From Nageia nagi (Eukaryota; Pinophyta): a DNA stretch of 64,000 bases. The stretch covers positions 62,124,001 through 62,188,000 of the forward strand of contig JBITNC010000001.1 in assembly GCA_050084985.1 (NCBI GenBank). The letters are read 5' to 3'. The notes below the pieces were generated by a model. That model was not told the origin of the DNA, made no database searches, and saw only the letters and a list, made by a program, of their open reading frames with translations. The translations under genes were made by a program, and so were the position numbers. Shown piece after piece: positions 11,127-22,512 of the stretch. Positions within the stretch are counted from its first letter, which is position 1; the number at the start of each line of letters is the position of its first letter.

Positions 11127-13430
11127 ATGGCATCAAAAAGGAGAAAAACCATCCACTTGATTGTAGATCAAAGAGGCATTCAACAAACATCTTGGTACAA
11201 AAAACTAAGATACTTGGAAGATAGGGCTACAACTGAATTATCCCTACATGCTTCTTCCAAAAATAGGATTTTCCTCCATCTACCTATCAATTTACAAAAA
11301 CCCCTAGCCTTAAACTTATCACTAAAAAGATATCAAGGATGGGAGATAAGTGTTCAAGGAGATAACTTGGAAATCTACGTTGATAAAGCCATGTATCATT
11401 TGAGTCATACATATTATTTCACTCAAGTCTAGATGATAAACTTGTTATGTTGATATTGGCCTACATCATCCCCTTAGATCATAATTGATTATTTTTTCAA
11501 AAATTGGATCCAAGATAGAGTGATTAATACTTGGTCGAATGAGGATTTCCTGTTTACATGGGTAGACCAAATGATAAGAGATATTTATCATCATAAGATA
11601 GTCTATGATTTTTACATCGTGTTTGCTTGTATGTCTCAATGATCAATTAGTTGTGTGTAAAAGATTTATCGATATTTTTCCTGAGTTAGGTAAAGGATCC
11701 CTAATCCACCTTCATGCAATAGTCAAATAAGAGCCTTAATACTAAGAAATATAAAAATTAATGAAGGGTCATGATTTTGTTGATAGATACCCTGAAGATC
11801 ACTATATGCAAACATTGAGAAAGTGTCCTTACATTGAGATATCTTGATTCTTTACTTTACCAAAATAAATTCAAGAAGTTATAGCCATGAATTTTTATAA
11901 TCAGTGAGGAACTAATGCATGGGACTTAAAAATTAATGATCTTAAAGAAAACATTGAGTTGGAAGAAAAGGATATGTGGATGAAAATTGACTCCTTAACA
12001 AATTGGATCCACTTATTTTGCTTGCATTGGCCTTATGAAATACCTAAGATCCTGTTAAATTATGTGGATCATATGATCCTTCGATGTTATGGGAGGTCAT
12101 TCTTCCTAACTAAAGTTATCAATGACTTTGTGCTAGACTATAATACCCATTCAATTCAACACAATGAAATCATATATGATTGTAATTCACTATTTAGTAA
12201 AAATTATTGTGTAAATAATTCAAATAATGTAAAACCAAGGTTTCAAAGGACCTTTGAATGCTTTAACCAAAGAAAGAGTGAAGTTGTAGCTAAACCAATT
12301 AAAAATGAGTATGTCCAATATCTTATAAAGAGCATGATCCACCTTGCATCATTAATTATCCCTTAATCTCCACAATTCTTAGAGACTCCATCCCACCTTC
12401 CACTTATTGATAATGATGAGACCTTGAAATTACCATCCAAGCCAAAATTCATCATTAAGAAGCTCAAGCATCATCCACCAATCTCACCACTTATTTTGTA
12501 TCCAATCCATTATCAACCATCCATTCTAGGATTAGGACTTGCATATTTTTCAGTGCAACCTCAATACTTTTACTTCTTGGATTATAAATATGGGATTATC
12601 CATAAAAATAAGGGAACCATTATCATTGGGGAGTTGTAAAACATTTTTTGTCCTAAAAAATAAAATAAAAAATATAATCAATAAAACATATGTAAATAAT
12701 TCAAAAAATTGTTAAAAGTTTTCTTGTATGAATAAATGTGTTTGTATACATAATTTTTTATCCTTAAAACACCTCTTACAAAATTTTTAAAAACATTTTC
12801 ATATGATTTATTGGTGGTTGATTTGCATATAGCTAGCATCATGAGTCATCTACATTGCATTAGTCTTCCCACTAGGTAGTAGGAGGGGTCTTCACATTGT
12901 GATGCTCTTATCCCATGGGAATTGACACCCTTTTGCATTTATTGATCATCTTATACATTTCCCAATGGTCCTCTAGAAGACTATGTCCAAATTAGAAAGT
13001 TAGATCAAGCTCATTTTCATCAATTACCTAAGAATATACAACATTAGATTTTATCTATGGCAGCCTTAACCATCTCTCTGCAAAAGGCTGATTGAGCCTA
13101 TGGTGCCCTTAGAGAATCCTATCAAATAGAGATGTTTATTGACCACCAACCTTATTGGGTAACCTGTATAATCTATGATATACCTAATGAAGATTACCTT
13201 CAAAATCTCATCTACATGCTTTCCAAACCTAATTTTATATGGAGGATTATGATTGATGCTTTTGTTACCCCATTGGTAGTTAGATTTATTAAGTTCTATG
13301 GGCCACATCTTTTGCATCCTAAAGAAGTTCTTTTTGATGATGTCACCATAGCCTATCTATTGTCTATAAACCTTTGGTGTTTGAATTGTGTCTATCACCC
13401 ATGGTTCTACATAGTGAGTCATTGATCATA
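11127..13430 (+). pseudogene. Unrecognised sense-strand coding region after pol in element I
   Basis: Open pieces lie at 11,127-11,432 (101 aa, starting MASKRRKTIH), 11,959-12,366 (135 aa), 12,424-12,639 (71 aa) and 13,132-13,425 (97 aa), with few gaps and protein-like composition. The first starts with a basic stretch; the second contains WPYEIPKILLNYVDHMIL and a polar tail; the last ends in an aromatic-rich segment. I recognise no catalytic motif and do not assign a function. Position after integrase and before the antisense PMD region matches extra-ORF locations known in Tat-lineage elements. The pieces are separated by stops, so this is probably one decayed gene of about 700 codons. Confidence 0.45.
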
Positions 13431-15280
13431 CCATTTGCACCCATTGTCATTTCCATCCTTTCACTCATGATGATTTGATGCTAACTTTTATTCATTTAAG
13501 AAATATTTAAAAAGAAATCATCATTAGAAAATACAAAATTATTAAAAAATACAAAATCAAAAAAACTAAAGCAAAATATATATATGTACATATATGTATA
13601 TATACTTAGAAGATATACTTCTAAAGCATCTTGGCTACTAGGTGTGCTACTTGTGTGTTCATATCATTTCACTTTGTTCCTAAATGTTTAGTCATTTACC
13701 TTGAATGTCATAATTATTATATATCAATCATTATGAGGGAGGAAACTAATAAAGCTATATGTACCTACAAATCATACATACATCCATATAATATTCATTT
13801 ATGTATATAGCTATATTTAAAAATAAAGTAGGCAATAAATACTCTATTCATATTTGGTTTTAGTTGAAAGATTCTATGTTGAAATTTCAAAAACTTAGGA
13901 TGATAAAAAAGACATAACTATGATATGTGGTAGTACAATAATAAGCTCATACACTTCTCATATTAAAAACTTGAAACAATCAAGAATTGGATATTTCTTG
14001 AGCATAAATTTGAGTATGGTTTTTTCTACTTTTTGGCTTCATCCCAAACCCAAGGGATAGAATAATAATAATAATAATAATAAAAGAAGATAAAAATAAA
14101 ATAAGTTGTAGAATTATTGGGCCATTACAGTATCCTCTATTAGGGATATGGACACTTGGATAGCAATAGAGCAAGGTTGTAATGGGATGAAGGCATTAAT
14201 TAACCTTCATTAGGGCTATGGATGCTTTTTGGTAGTGAAGCATACCTTACAAAAAGAAAAAGCATATTTCACAATTTATAATCTTGGGGTATTAAGTTTG
14301 TGAATGTTAAGAGAAGGAAAGGAACATCATTGCATACACATAAGTCTATGGTAAACTTAAGTATATTATGACCTTGTTTTATATCATCCCTTGTAGATGA
14401 GATCAAAATACAAGATTAATTAATGAAACTAGGTATTGAAGGTGTTATTCATTACACTTTTTACATATGTATTCATTCATACCATCATATATCATTATTA
14501 TTATAAAGTTTAATAAATTTTCAAGGCATTAAGATTGATGTCTAAGTTATTATGACATTCATAAAAACCTTAGGTCATTTGAGTTTCATACATCTTACAT
14601 TATAGACCATTTCTCCATATGTGTTTATGAGTATCTATTTCATACATCCATAAGTATTTTGTAAATCTTTTGTATTTTACATTCATACATTCACATTATT
14701 CATGATATCACATATGTTTATACTAGTATATTATGTTTAAACCATGTATAAAGTAGCCAAGAAAATAGAAAATGATGCATTTGATTCTATTTTCCTACAA
14801 ATCAAATCTTATCCTATAATTATAGTAGTTTTATATAAATATAAAAATTACTTTTTAAATTTACCAAACATATCATAAATAAGGCATTAAAACTAAATAT
14901 AAATATAGAAAATAAACATTCATACATTTACATTTTAAACACATACATTTGAAAAACATATAAACATAAACATACATTAACATGATAATTAAAACATACA
15001 TGTAAAAGTATAAAGCTATCACCATATATATATATCAAAAATATATAACCAAGTATCCATTACATAAGCTATCCATCACATCTAGAAAAACTAACCATCA
15101 ATCATGACTACCATGTTCCAAAAAATAGATAAAGTCATCAAAATAAGTCTACGAATAACATGTCTAAACATATGAAATGATCATGCCCTCCATGATCTCA
15201 AAAAATAAATGACATAGTATGATAAAAACTCAAATCTAACATGAAATATAAAAATAAGTAACTCCATCACTAAACTATAT
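13431..15280 (+). other. AT-rich spacer in element I with microsatellites
   Basis: No supported coding sequence. It includes an alternating AT/GT purine-pyrimidine tract (about 13,575-13,606) and an (AAT)8 run (14,061-14,083). It is otherwise A/T-rich and unremarkable. Confidence 0.5.
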
Positions 15281-15289
15281 TGAAGAGTT

Positions 15290-17210
15290 TCCCTCTCCAC
15301 CATTCATAGGAATACCAAATCTACCTTGTATGGGATGAGTAGTGTCCATTGAACTTATAGGAATCACAACCTAATTTTCCCTATGAATCTCCAAAGGCCT
15401 CACTAGATGCTATGGAGAAACCCCACATGTCCCACTAGGACTATGAGATGGAGCAGGTCTAACAACCCTACACTAAGTATTGGAGGTCTATTGAACTTCA
15501 CTAGGTTTTTGATAAACTAAGATGTATATAAGGATGTATGAAATAGGTGGAACTAGATATAACATGCCAAGAATGTATAGAGGTACCCCTATCAACCATG
15601 TTTGAATAATAGAAGAATAGTAACCCTAATAAAAGATACCTTGGAAAAATACTAAAGGTTGACTAAATCCCCCTATAGATGTACTAGCTTCCCCATCCTA
15701 TAAAGAAGCTTGAGCCTTATCCCTCTCCTATTGGTATTTGTCCCTCTCAGCTCGATAATGGTACATGCAAGTAGTAATCTAGAAAATTTGATATCTCAAC
15801 TCATATATGTCTCCTATGAGTGCATCCATGCTGGATACCTATGGAGGAGGGACTCTACCTCCTCTCTGTCCTTTATTCAATGTGCCTACCTTAGTCTCCT
15901 CACCCTAGCTAGCTATGTCTTGTGGGTCATCCATCACTTGCTCCTTGGCCACTTGATCCTTTGCCTATTCCTTAAACTATTGCTCTATAAGATCATCATC
16001 AACTACCTCTCTAGTCTTGGTTGCTATGCTCAACTCATTAACACCTTGACATACCTGATGATCTCCCTCCTCTTTGGCACATCCCTATATCTTAATCTAC
16101 CACCATGCTAGGAACTCATCTATAGATCCTACATCATCTACCTTAGAATCCTTAGCCAAGGGCTCCTCTTGCATCGCATTAGGCTCTGCATATATTAGTT
16201 GCTAGATGCCCTTTATAAGTACCTACTTCTATTTGAGAAATCATATAGTAGTAGGTGGAATATTCTACATAATGTTGAAACTAGCATCGCATGCACTCAA
16301 AGTAGAAGTACTCTAAAAAGTTGATTCTCCTCCTATTGAGAACTCTAGCTTGTTTAATACCAACAAGCTAGGTAGCAAGCTCATCCCAATTGGTATAAGA
16401 GTGGTAAGATCTAAATCTCACCTTCTTAGGCACTAAGTGCAATAGTAAATGCTAATAATATGCAATATCATGATGTATACCATCATAAGGATGTGAGTAG
16501 AAATCATCCCTCCATCATAAAATCCCAGCTAAATAAATGAAGTGGGTCTTGAAGCCAAGAATTGGGAGTCAATGAGGGTGAACAACATGAATGTTCTCAC
16601 ATGCTTAGGGTTGCAAGGTAATCATGACTAATAATGATGATCTATCACCAAGAGAATAGAAGAAAATTTCCTTGTAGATCTATGCTAGGAGAGTAGGAGC
16701 ATAAGAATATATAGTACTATACTGAAGCATGTCAACCACCACATGTAATAGTAACCAAGGAAATTGAATGCTACTTGTATTTGGAAGTGCATAACATTGA
16801 GTAAGGTATATCAAGTAAGAGGCTCATAGAAGTTTCTGCTGGTCATTCCTCTAGTACCTGAAGTATGGGAAGCCACTTGAGAACATGTCATCTAGAATCT
16901 CATCAATTGAGTCTGCTTCATAAATGGTGATGATCTTAAGATGCACTGACTCTTGATCCATAACATGTTGAATACATTACCCTTGAATTGGTAAATGATA
17001 CAAATGATGGAAATCCTCCACTATAATAGTCATATCCCCTTTAGGTAGATGAAAGGTGCTGATTGAAGAGTCCCATCTCTCTAGCAAGGCTATTAGCAAG
17101 GGGTAGGCTAGTGGAGGTGGCCCATATAGGGCCCAAATCCAAAGCCCACATTGCATAGGAAACTATGATCCTATACCATCGATAGATCCTAACCCTCTAG
17201 TAAGATCTTG
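15290..17210 (-). pseudogene. Antisense ORF of element I with plant mobile domain (PMD), decayed
   Basis: Reading the minus strand downward from about 17,210, one frame gives PLLIALLERWDSSISTF, then HLPKGDMTIIVEDFHHL and HLPIQG. This is the signature of the plant mobile domain found in MAIN/MAIL proteins and transposable elements (family pattern: ...ALVERW...FHLP.GEMTITL.DV...LGLPI.G). The same frame continues with few stops through GFPYFRY, PWLLLHVVVDMLQ, GDRSSLLVMITLQP, PILGFKTHFIYLAG and VPKKVRFRSYHSY to about 16,290. A more polar C-terminal part with a possible coiled coil (YHYRAERDKYQ) reaches about 15,290. It is opposite in direction to gag-pol. Tat-lineage elements such as Grande are known to carry antisense extra ORFs in this position. 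About ten in-frame stops show decay. Confidence 0.7.
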
Positions 17211-18746
17211 GGATATCATCCATATGGATCAAAAATCCCTAAGACCTAAAATAGTTTGTGTGGAAAAAGGGGTAATTAAACATTAAAAAAAATGTTTTAA
17301 TATCGATCACCAATGATCAAGGTCTAAACTTGTAGAATCACCAATGATCAAGGTTGATCATCAACATTTTTGCAAATCCTTAGCCCTTGTTAATGATCAT
17401 GATTGAGGGTTTTGAAAAAATTCAAAACTCATAAAAAATAACAAAATTACTCAAAAATAAATAGTTGAAAAAATTATAAACATTATTCTAAACCTATTTA
17501 TGATTTCTATTTTATTTTTTAATGGTTATATTTAGTGTATTATGAAAAAAATTGAAAAGGAGGTTTCAAAACCTACCTCCTTTCTCATTGGCCTCTTACA
17601 TGGTGTAGATAGTCCTTTTGGTAGCATTGTGGATCCAACTAATAGTGAAAAGGGGAAATGTGGGGTCAAAAACATGGATTGTGAGGTAGGGGCAACAAAG
17701 CTCTAACATGGCACCAAAAAATAAATTAGAAAGAGAGAGAAGAAGAGAAAGGAAAAAAGTTTCCTTTAATGCAAAATTTATGTGGGTATTTCAACAAGGG
17801 AAGTACCTAGGATCTCCCCTATGCACTTTATTAAAAGTTTCTATTTTAAACTCAAAAATACAAAATTTTGAAATTATTTCAAAGCATGTCGAAAGTTCTT
17901 TAGGCTAGATTAGGTCTACAATTATTTATAAATATTGATGAGAAAATTTGAAATAAAATAGAATAGTTAAGATTATCTATAAAAATTTGTATATATCTTT
18001 TGAACAACTAACAATAATTAATTATAAAAGGAAAAAATTATATAAAAACTTAAGCTATGTTTTTAAGTCCAATTAAAACATTTGCACTAAAAAAATTGCT
18101 CCTATCAAAATTATCATGAAAAATACTAGAAACAATATAAAACTATTAAAATCCTAAAAATCAATATATTTATAAAAATCATAAAAAATTAAAAAAATAT
18201 ATGTCAGAGGTAAAATCAATACAATTTCTTCACTTGTTAACTTAATTTAAAGTCAAGTGCTTTTGAAAATACTAGGACTCTAGAGTAACTTTGAATTTGA
18301 AAAATGACCCTTTTTTTAGTAGGAAAAAGAAGACTGGGTTTGGATATGGTTAAAATTGTTGGATGAAATTTTATGCAAGATCATTAAGTAACCTACTTAT
18401 TGGGACAAAAGTTGAATGATTAAATTTATTATGTTTGTAAAGGAGCTTCTTTATCACATACTAGCTATGGAATATGCCTAATAGCTAAAGACTCCATCCA
18501 TATCTTGCCAAGATAACACAATAGTATAGTGATAATTTCTAAAGTTATGCCTTGCAATACAATCTCAATTGGTTTCAAAATGTGTTAAACACAAAAGATC
18601 AAAAAATAGATTTATTCATAATCCAATCACTTAGATTCAGCTTATTCATAGAGAATATGTTAATTCAAATCCTTAACCTAATATTAAGGAAAATAAGTCC
18701 AAGACTTGATTGTACCCTATCTCAGATAAGCTTAGTTTTTTCAAAT
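17211..18746 (+). other. 3' untranslated part of element I before the 3' LTR
   Basis: AT-rich sequence with no supported gene. A direct duplication around 17,305-17,360 repeats an ATCACCAATGATCAAGGT-like phrase. No clear polypurine tract remains next to the LTR at 18,747. The small ORF at 17,708-17,908 is lysine/arginine-rich and probably chance. Confidence 0.45.
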
Positions 18747-19598
18747 AATCTCCACCTATAAAATGACCCCTCTTTCAATAAATGAAAGAAGGAAGTAAAA
18801 ATTTAAGTAAATAATAAACTTTACATAAAAATTGCTAGTCACTAGTGATACAGTACAATCATCGATGATCGATTCTAGTCACTAGCACTTGATGGGAAAT
18901 CACCAATGATCCTACAAATAGAAAATACAAAGAAAAAAATAGAAAAATTAGGCACCCAAGGAAACAAGCTAATGAATCAAGGATGAATTATCCTTTATCC
19001 TATGTTTTCCTTGCATGGATATAATCCATGACAAGGTTAGATGAGATTTTTCATCTAGCCCTGCCTTCCAAACTAACAACTTTAGCTACTTTAGAAAATC
19101 TATAAATAATACTTCTCCCAAGGATAAAAAGATATAGGAATTAGAAAATTAAATGCAATCTTATGCTGTTAAATTACATCTAGATTGCTAAGTACATTGC
19201 ATTTACTATATTTGTTTATATTCATGTTCATTTCATGGTTATTTATTATAATTTCATAGCATGAGCAAGTATGTTTTTATGGGTTGTTTGTTTATGTATA
19301 TGTAGGATTAGAGGACTAGTAAATGATTAGAGAAAATAGGAGCTAAGTAGTCAACAAGAAGGAAACAATCAGAATTATTCTTCTTCTCTTGTAGGTTCAA
19401 TTAAATGATACTTAGAGCTTGAATACATTAGCAAAGAAGGCCCCCAAGAGGCCATATCACACATTGTACTGAATTCCTCCATGTGAGGAAAAGCTTGTAA
19501 TCAAAATTAATATTTATTAAGTGATCAATAAATATTTTCTATTGGTTGTAAAAACTCTTATTTTTTGCATACTTGCATGGCTATTTTTTGGGTAAACT
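18747..19598 (+). repeat. 3' LTR of element I
   Basis: Collinear with 550-1401, including the TATAAATA box (19,101-19,108) and the segment with AAGAAGGCCCCCAAGAGG (about 19,434). It ends GTAAACT directly before TSD GTTTC. Integrase sequence of element H continues right after it. Confidence 0.87.
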
Positions 19599-19603
19599 GT
19601 TTC
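19599..19603 (+). repeat. Right target-site duplication of element I (GTTTC)
   Basis: Same five bases as at 545-549. It restarts the interrupted integrase gene of element H. Confidence 0.85.
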
Positions 19604-20490
19604 ATCATGTCCATATTCAAGGGAAGGTCATAAATTCATCATCATAGCTACATAGTTTACTACAAGGTGGATTCAGGATATTCCAATGATATAAATAACA
19701 TAATATAAAATCATTACTTTCTTGGTTGAAAACATCATCACAAGGTTTGGAGCACCATAAAGATTGATATGGATAATGGTCCAAATTTCAAAGGTAAGGA
19801 TATGAAAGCTTTTTGCAAAAAAATCATAACCCTCAAACATTTTATTCAATATATTATACTCAAGGGAATGGTCAAGTGGAAGCATCAAATGAAACTATAA
19901 AAAAGTATTTTGTCAAAAACATGGGATAGATACGAAGCAGACTGGCATGAATAGTTACCTTATGCACTTTGGGCATATAGAATAATTATTAGAATAGCCA
20001 CTGGGGCAACACCATTTTTATTAGTTTATGGAGATAAGGATGTTGTACCATTAGAGTTGGAGATACCATCTCTTAGAATCTCAATACAAGGAGATATATC
20101 ATATGAATAAGCAAGATAGGCTAGATTAAAATAGTTGGAAGCACTTGATGAAAAGAGAATTAGGGGAATTAAGCATCATAATACATATCATACAAAGATT
20201 AAGAGGGAATTTGGCAAGAAAATCAAACCAAAGAAATTCAAAATAGGAAACTTGGTATTAAAAAAGAATATCAACAAAAAAGTTGCAAATGATGAAGTTA
20301 AAGGAAAGTTTGAACCAAATTGGTTAGGTCCATTTATTATCATTGGAGCAAAAGAATTAGGAGCTTACATGTTATCATCCATGGATGGCAGAGAATAACA
20401 AAAAACCTTCAATACCATGCATCTTAAATACTTCTTTGCATAAGATAGTAGCTTCATACCTTGAAAATAATGAATACCTTATGCAAGGTA
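19604..20490 (+). pseudogene. Element H integrase core and C-terminal domain (continuation from 1-544)
   Basis: Frames with interruptions give the integrase core (segments matching FIIIAT, FTRW, AIPMI; then ITRFGAP near 19,735) and QGNGQVEASNETIKK near 19,865, which keeps the catalytic Glu. The C-terminal domain is open at 20,135-20,398 and reads EVKGKFEPNWLGPFIIIGA, the GPF/Y-type module of Ty3/gypsy integrases. It ends REQQKTFNTMHLKYFF. Element III carries the same protein at 46.2-46.9 kb (KGKFEPNWLGPFIVVEA), which is the closest relative in the window. It was disrupted by the insertion of element I and by its own stops. Confidence 0.85.
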
Positions 20491-20860
20491 CATGTACTTT
20501 ATATTTTATTTTTATTTCTTTAATTTATTTGACTATTAGAGCATTATTAACAACATGCATTACTATTTGCATGTTGTTATCAGTGTAAAAAAAAAGAGGA
20601 AAAGAAGAAAGATAAAAAAACATAGTATAATGTCTATGAACAATGGACATAAAAATGCTAAGTCATCAAACTACTGAGTGTATTTCTCCTTGTGATGATT
20701 AGTAATAAAAGTATATCTTAGTGGAGAAGGCCTATATTTTTTTAGAACTTCATTTCTAATCATAGCAGGTTATTTTGCTGAGGAGGCAACATTACCTAGA
20801 TCTTTATCAAATTGACTTGAATGACTTAAAAGTTGATTTTCTTGATTCTATGGTTGTAGC
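20491..20860 (+). other. Post-integrase tail of element H
   Basis: Short low-coding region. A purine-rich run at about 20,586-20,620 (A/G only, AAAAGAGGAAAAGAAGAAAG) could be a polypurine tract, but no LTR is recognisable after it. Confidence 0.35.
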
Positions 20861-22430
20861 ACAAGAGGCCTAGCTCTTTTTGGGTTAGGTTGAACTAGAA
20901 TGGGTAGTTGATTTAGCTGATTTGGTTGGGCTTGTTATGGGGGTGTTGAGGTGGAAGCTCTAGTATGAGCATAGTTAGCTTATTCTCTAGCATAGTCTAG
21001 AAGCTAAAAATTGAACATATTAAGATCTATAGCAAGATTTGGTCTAGGTTCTACCATTTGATCAAAATGTAAGCCCAATTAGTGATGTTGATACACCACA
21101 CAAGAGTATAGAAAATGGGGAACTAAATATTAAGGACACCATTCTATGATACCTAAAGTGTCACTTTCTATAGAATTGACCATTACTACATTATCTATAG
21201 CTTTAGGAGTAGGAGGTTATTCTAGTTGATTATTTGTTGGTTGAAATATTGGCTAATACTAATTATCATATCTCCTATAATTGAAGCCTCAATTTTGCTT
21301 CTTTTATAAAGTTAGCTTATTTTTTATATTCCTAATATTTATCTCTAGGTACCTTATCCTATCTTCATCTTATGAATTAGAACCAATATTAGTATTTGCA
21401 GATGCAAGAGCTAGTAATGCTGAAACTTGGTTCTGAATACTAGTTTTAGGAGGAAGTGGGAGTAAGGCTAATACTCCAAGATGTGAGATCTATAATGGAG
21501 CCTATTTTGGAGGTAAGCTAGGAAATAAGGGCATGATGGATCTAGGCTATATCTTACTAGAAGATACCAATGTATGCTTAATGGTTTTAGCCATCTGATA
21601 GACCTTTGGGAATGTGTCACCTAATATAACAATGAATACATTAAGGTTCAAGAGAAATGCCTTCCTATAGTATACCAAGGCTTGAGCATTATTTGGCTTG
21701 ATGCTTGTTGGAATGGACTTTCCAATTTTCTCAAATATTAAATTAAAATCATCTATAGACTCATGGGGATGTCTTTTGATACATGATGAGGCTCAAAAAG
21801 GTACTATCATCATCTTTAGCAAATCTCTTGATAAGAGCCTACTATAACTCTTCCCATGTATTTATGGATTGAGAGGTGAGAGTTCTAAACCATTCAACAA
21901 CCTTTCCTTCAAAATTACGAGACAATAGTCTCATCATAATAGTTTCATCATTGATATCAAAGATAGAGGCTAATAAAGATACATCTTGATAAGGTTCATA
22001 TGGCATTTTTCTTGACCCATAATATTTAGGTAGAACTTTAAATGTATCTTGGGAAATAGCTAGGTAATTAGCGACAACCACTAAAGGATGACATTTATTC
22101 CAAGCAAGGAAAATTTTAGGGTAGGTTGAGCCATATTTGGACCACTTGTATGAGGTGAAGGGTTTTATTGAACATATTCAAATATGATTGTTTATGGGAT
22201 AACTCTTAAAGGAATCTAAGGAAATAAGGTATAATAAACATTTGACCTAGTCCTTCTTTAAGGAACTAATAGCTCTTGAAATCTAGGCTGCTTTATGAAT
22301 TTCTAGTACTTCTTTGAGTAAATCTTTATTCTCAAGGTCCCAAGGTTCAAAATATTGATTGGTTTTGATAGAAAAGTTACCAATAAGGATAAAAAAACCC
22401 TATAATATATAAAGAACTAAGTAATAAATT
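20860..22430 (-). pseudogene. gag: Minus-strand Ty3/gypsy gag remnant
   Basis: The minus-strand frame 22,081-21,842 reads KVLPKYYGSRKMPYEPYQ, then MMRLLSRNFEGKVVEWFRTL and INTWEEL, a capsid pattern typical of plant Retrotrans_gag (W.......A..WF..L......W..L). Downstream pieces give RFAKDDDSTFLSLI and further polar sequence ending near 20,900, with many stops. Upstream to about 22,400 a short N-terminal part is readable (SKYGSTYPKIFLAWNKCHPL). No protease or RT of this element follows toward 20,860, so only the gag end survives. Its strand is opposite to element H. It is a separate, truncated element. Confidence 0.65.
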
Positions 22431-22486
22431 ACCAAACATAGCTATTTGGCCTAATCACACCCATAAAATATAGAATTATGTTTATG

Positions 22487-22512
22487 TCCCATCAAGCATG
22501 CCAAAAATGAAC
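22487..22512 (-). other. Possible PBS and LTR end upstream of the minus-strand gag
   Basis: On the minus strand TTTTTGGCATGCTTGATGGG precedes the gag remnant at the expected distance, like a PBS just after a 5' LTR. The matching second LTR was not found in the window, so this is tentative. Confidence 0.3.

Larger units (their letters stand above)
550..19598 (+). mobile_element. Element I: about 19-kb degenerate Tat/Ogre-like Ty3/gypsy LTR retrotransposon
   Basis: Two direct 852-bp LTRs (550-1401 and 18,747-19,598) flank about 17.3 kb of internal sequence and are bordered by the 5-bp duplication GTTTC. The outer flanks are the two halves of one integrase gene, so the pair is a true insertion. 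Internal order on the plus strand: PBS, long leader, gag, PR, RT/RNase H, second RNase H, INT, an unrecognised region, then an antisense PMD region. The length is large for Ty3/gypsy but fits the Tat/Ogre group, as do the extra RNase H (motif NNVEYEALIL) and the RT motif CIDFRDLNKA. All coding parts are broken by stops and catalytic residues are lost. It is an old, dead copy. Confidence 0.88.

Noticed and set aside
15710-16111. 133-aa leucine/serine-rich ORF on the plus strand
   Set aside because: It is antisense to the C-terminal part of the PMD reading, which has the better composition and continuity.
17708-17908. 66-aa Lys/Arg-rich ORF as a small gene
   Set aside because: Low-complexity start, no homology recognised, and position in the decayed 3' UTR of element I.
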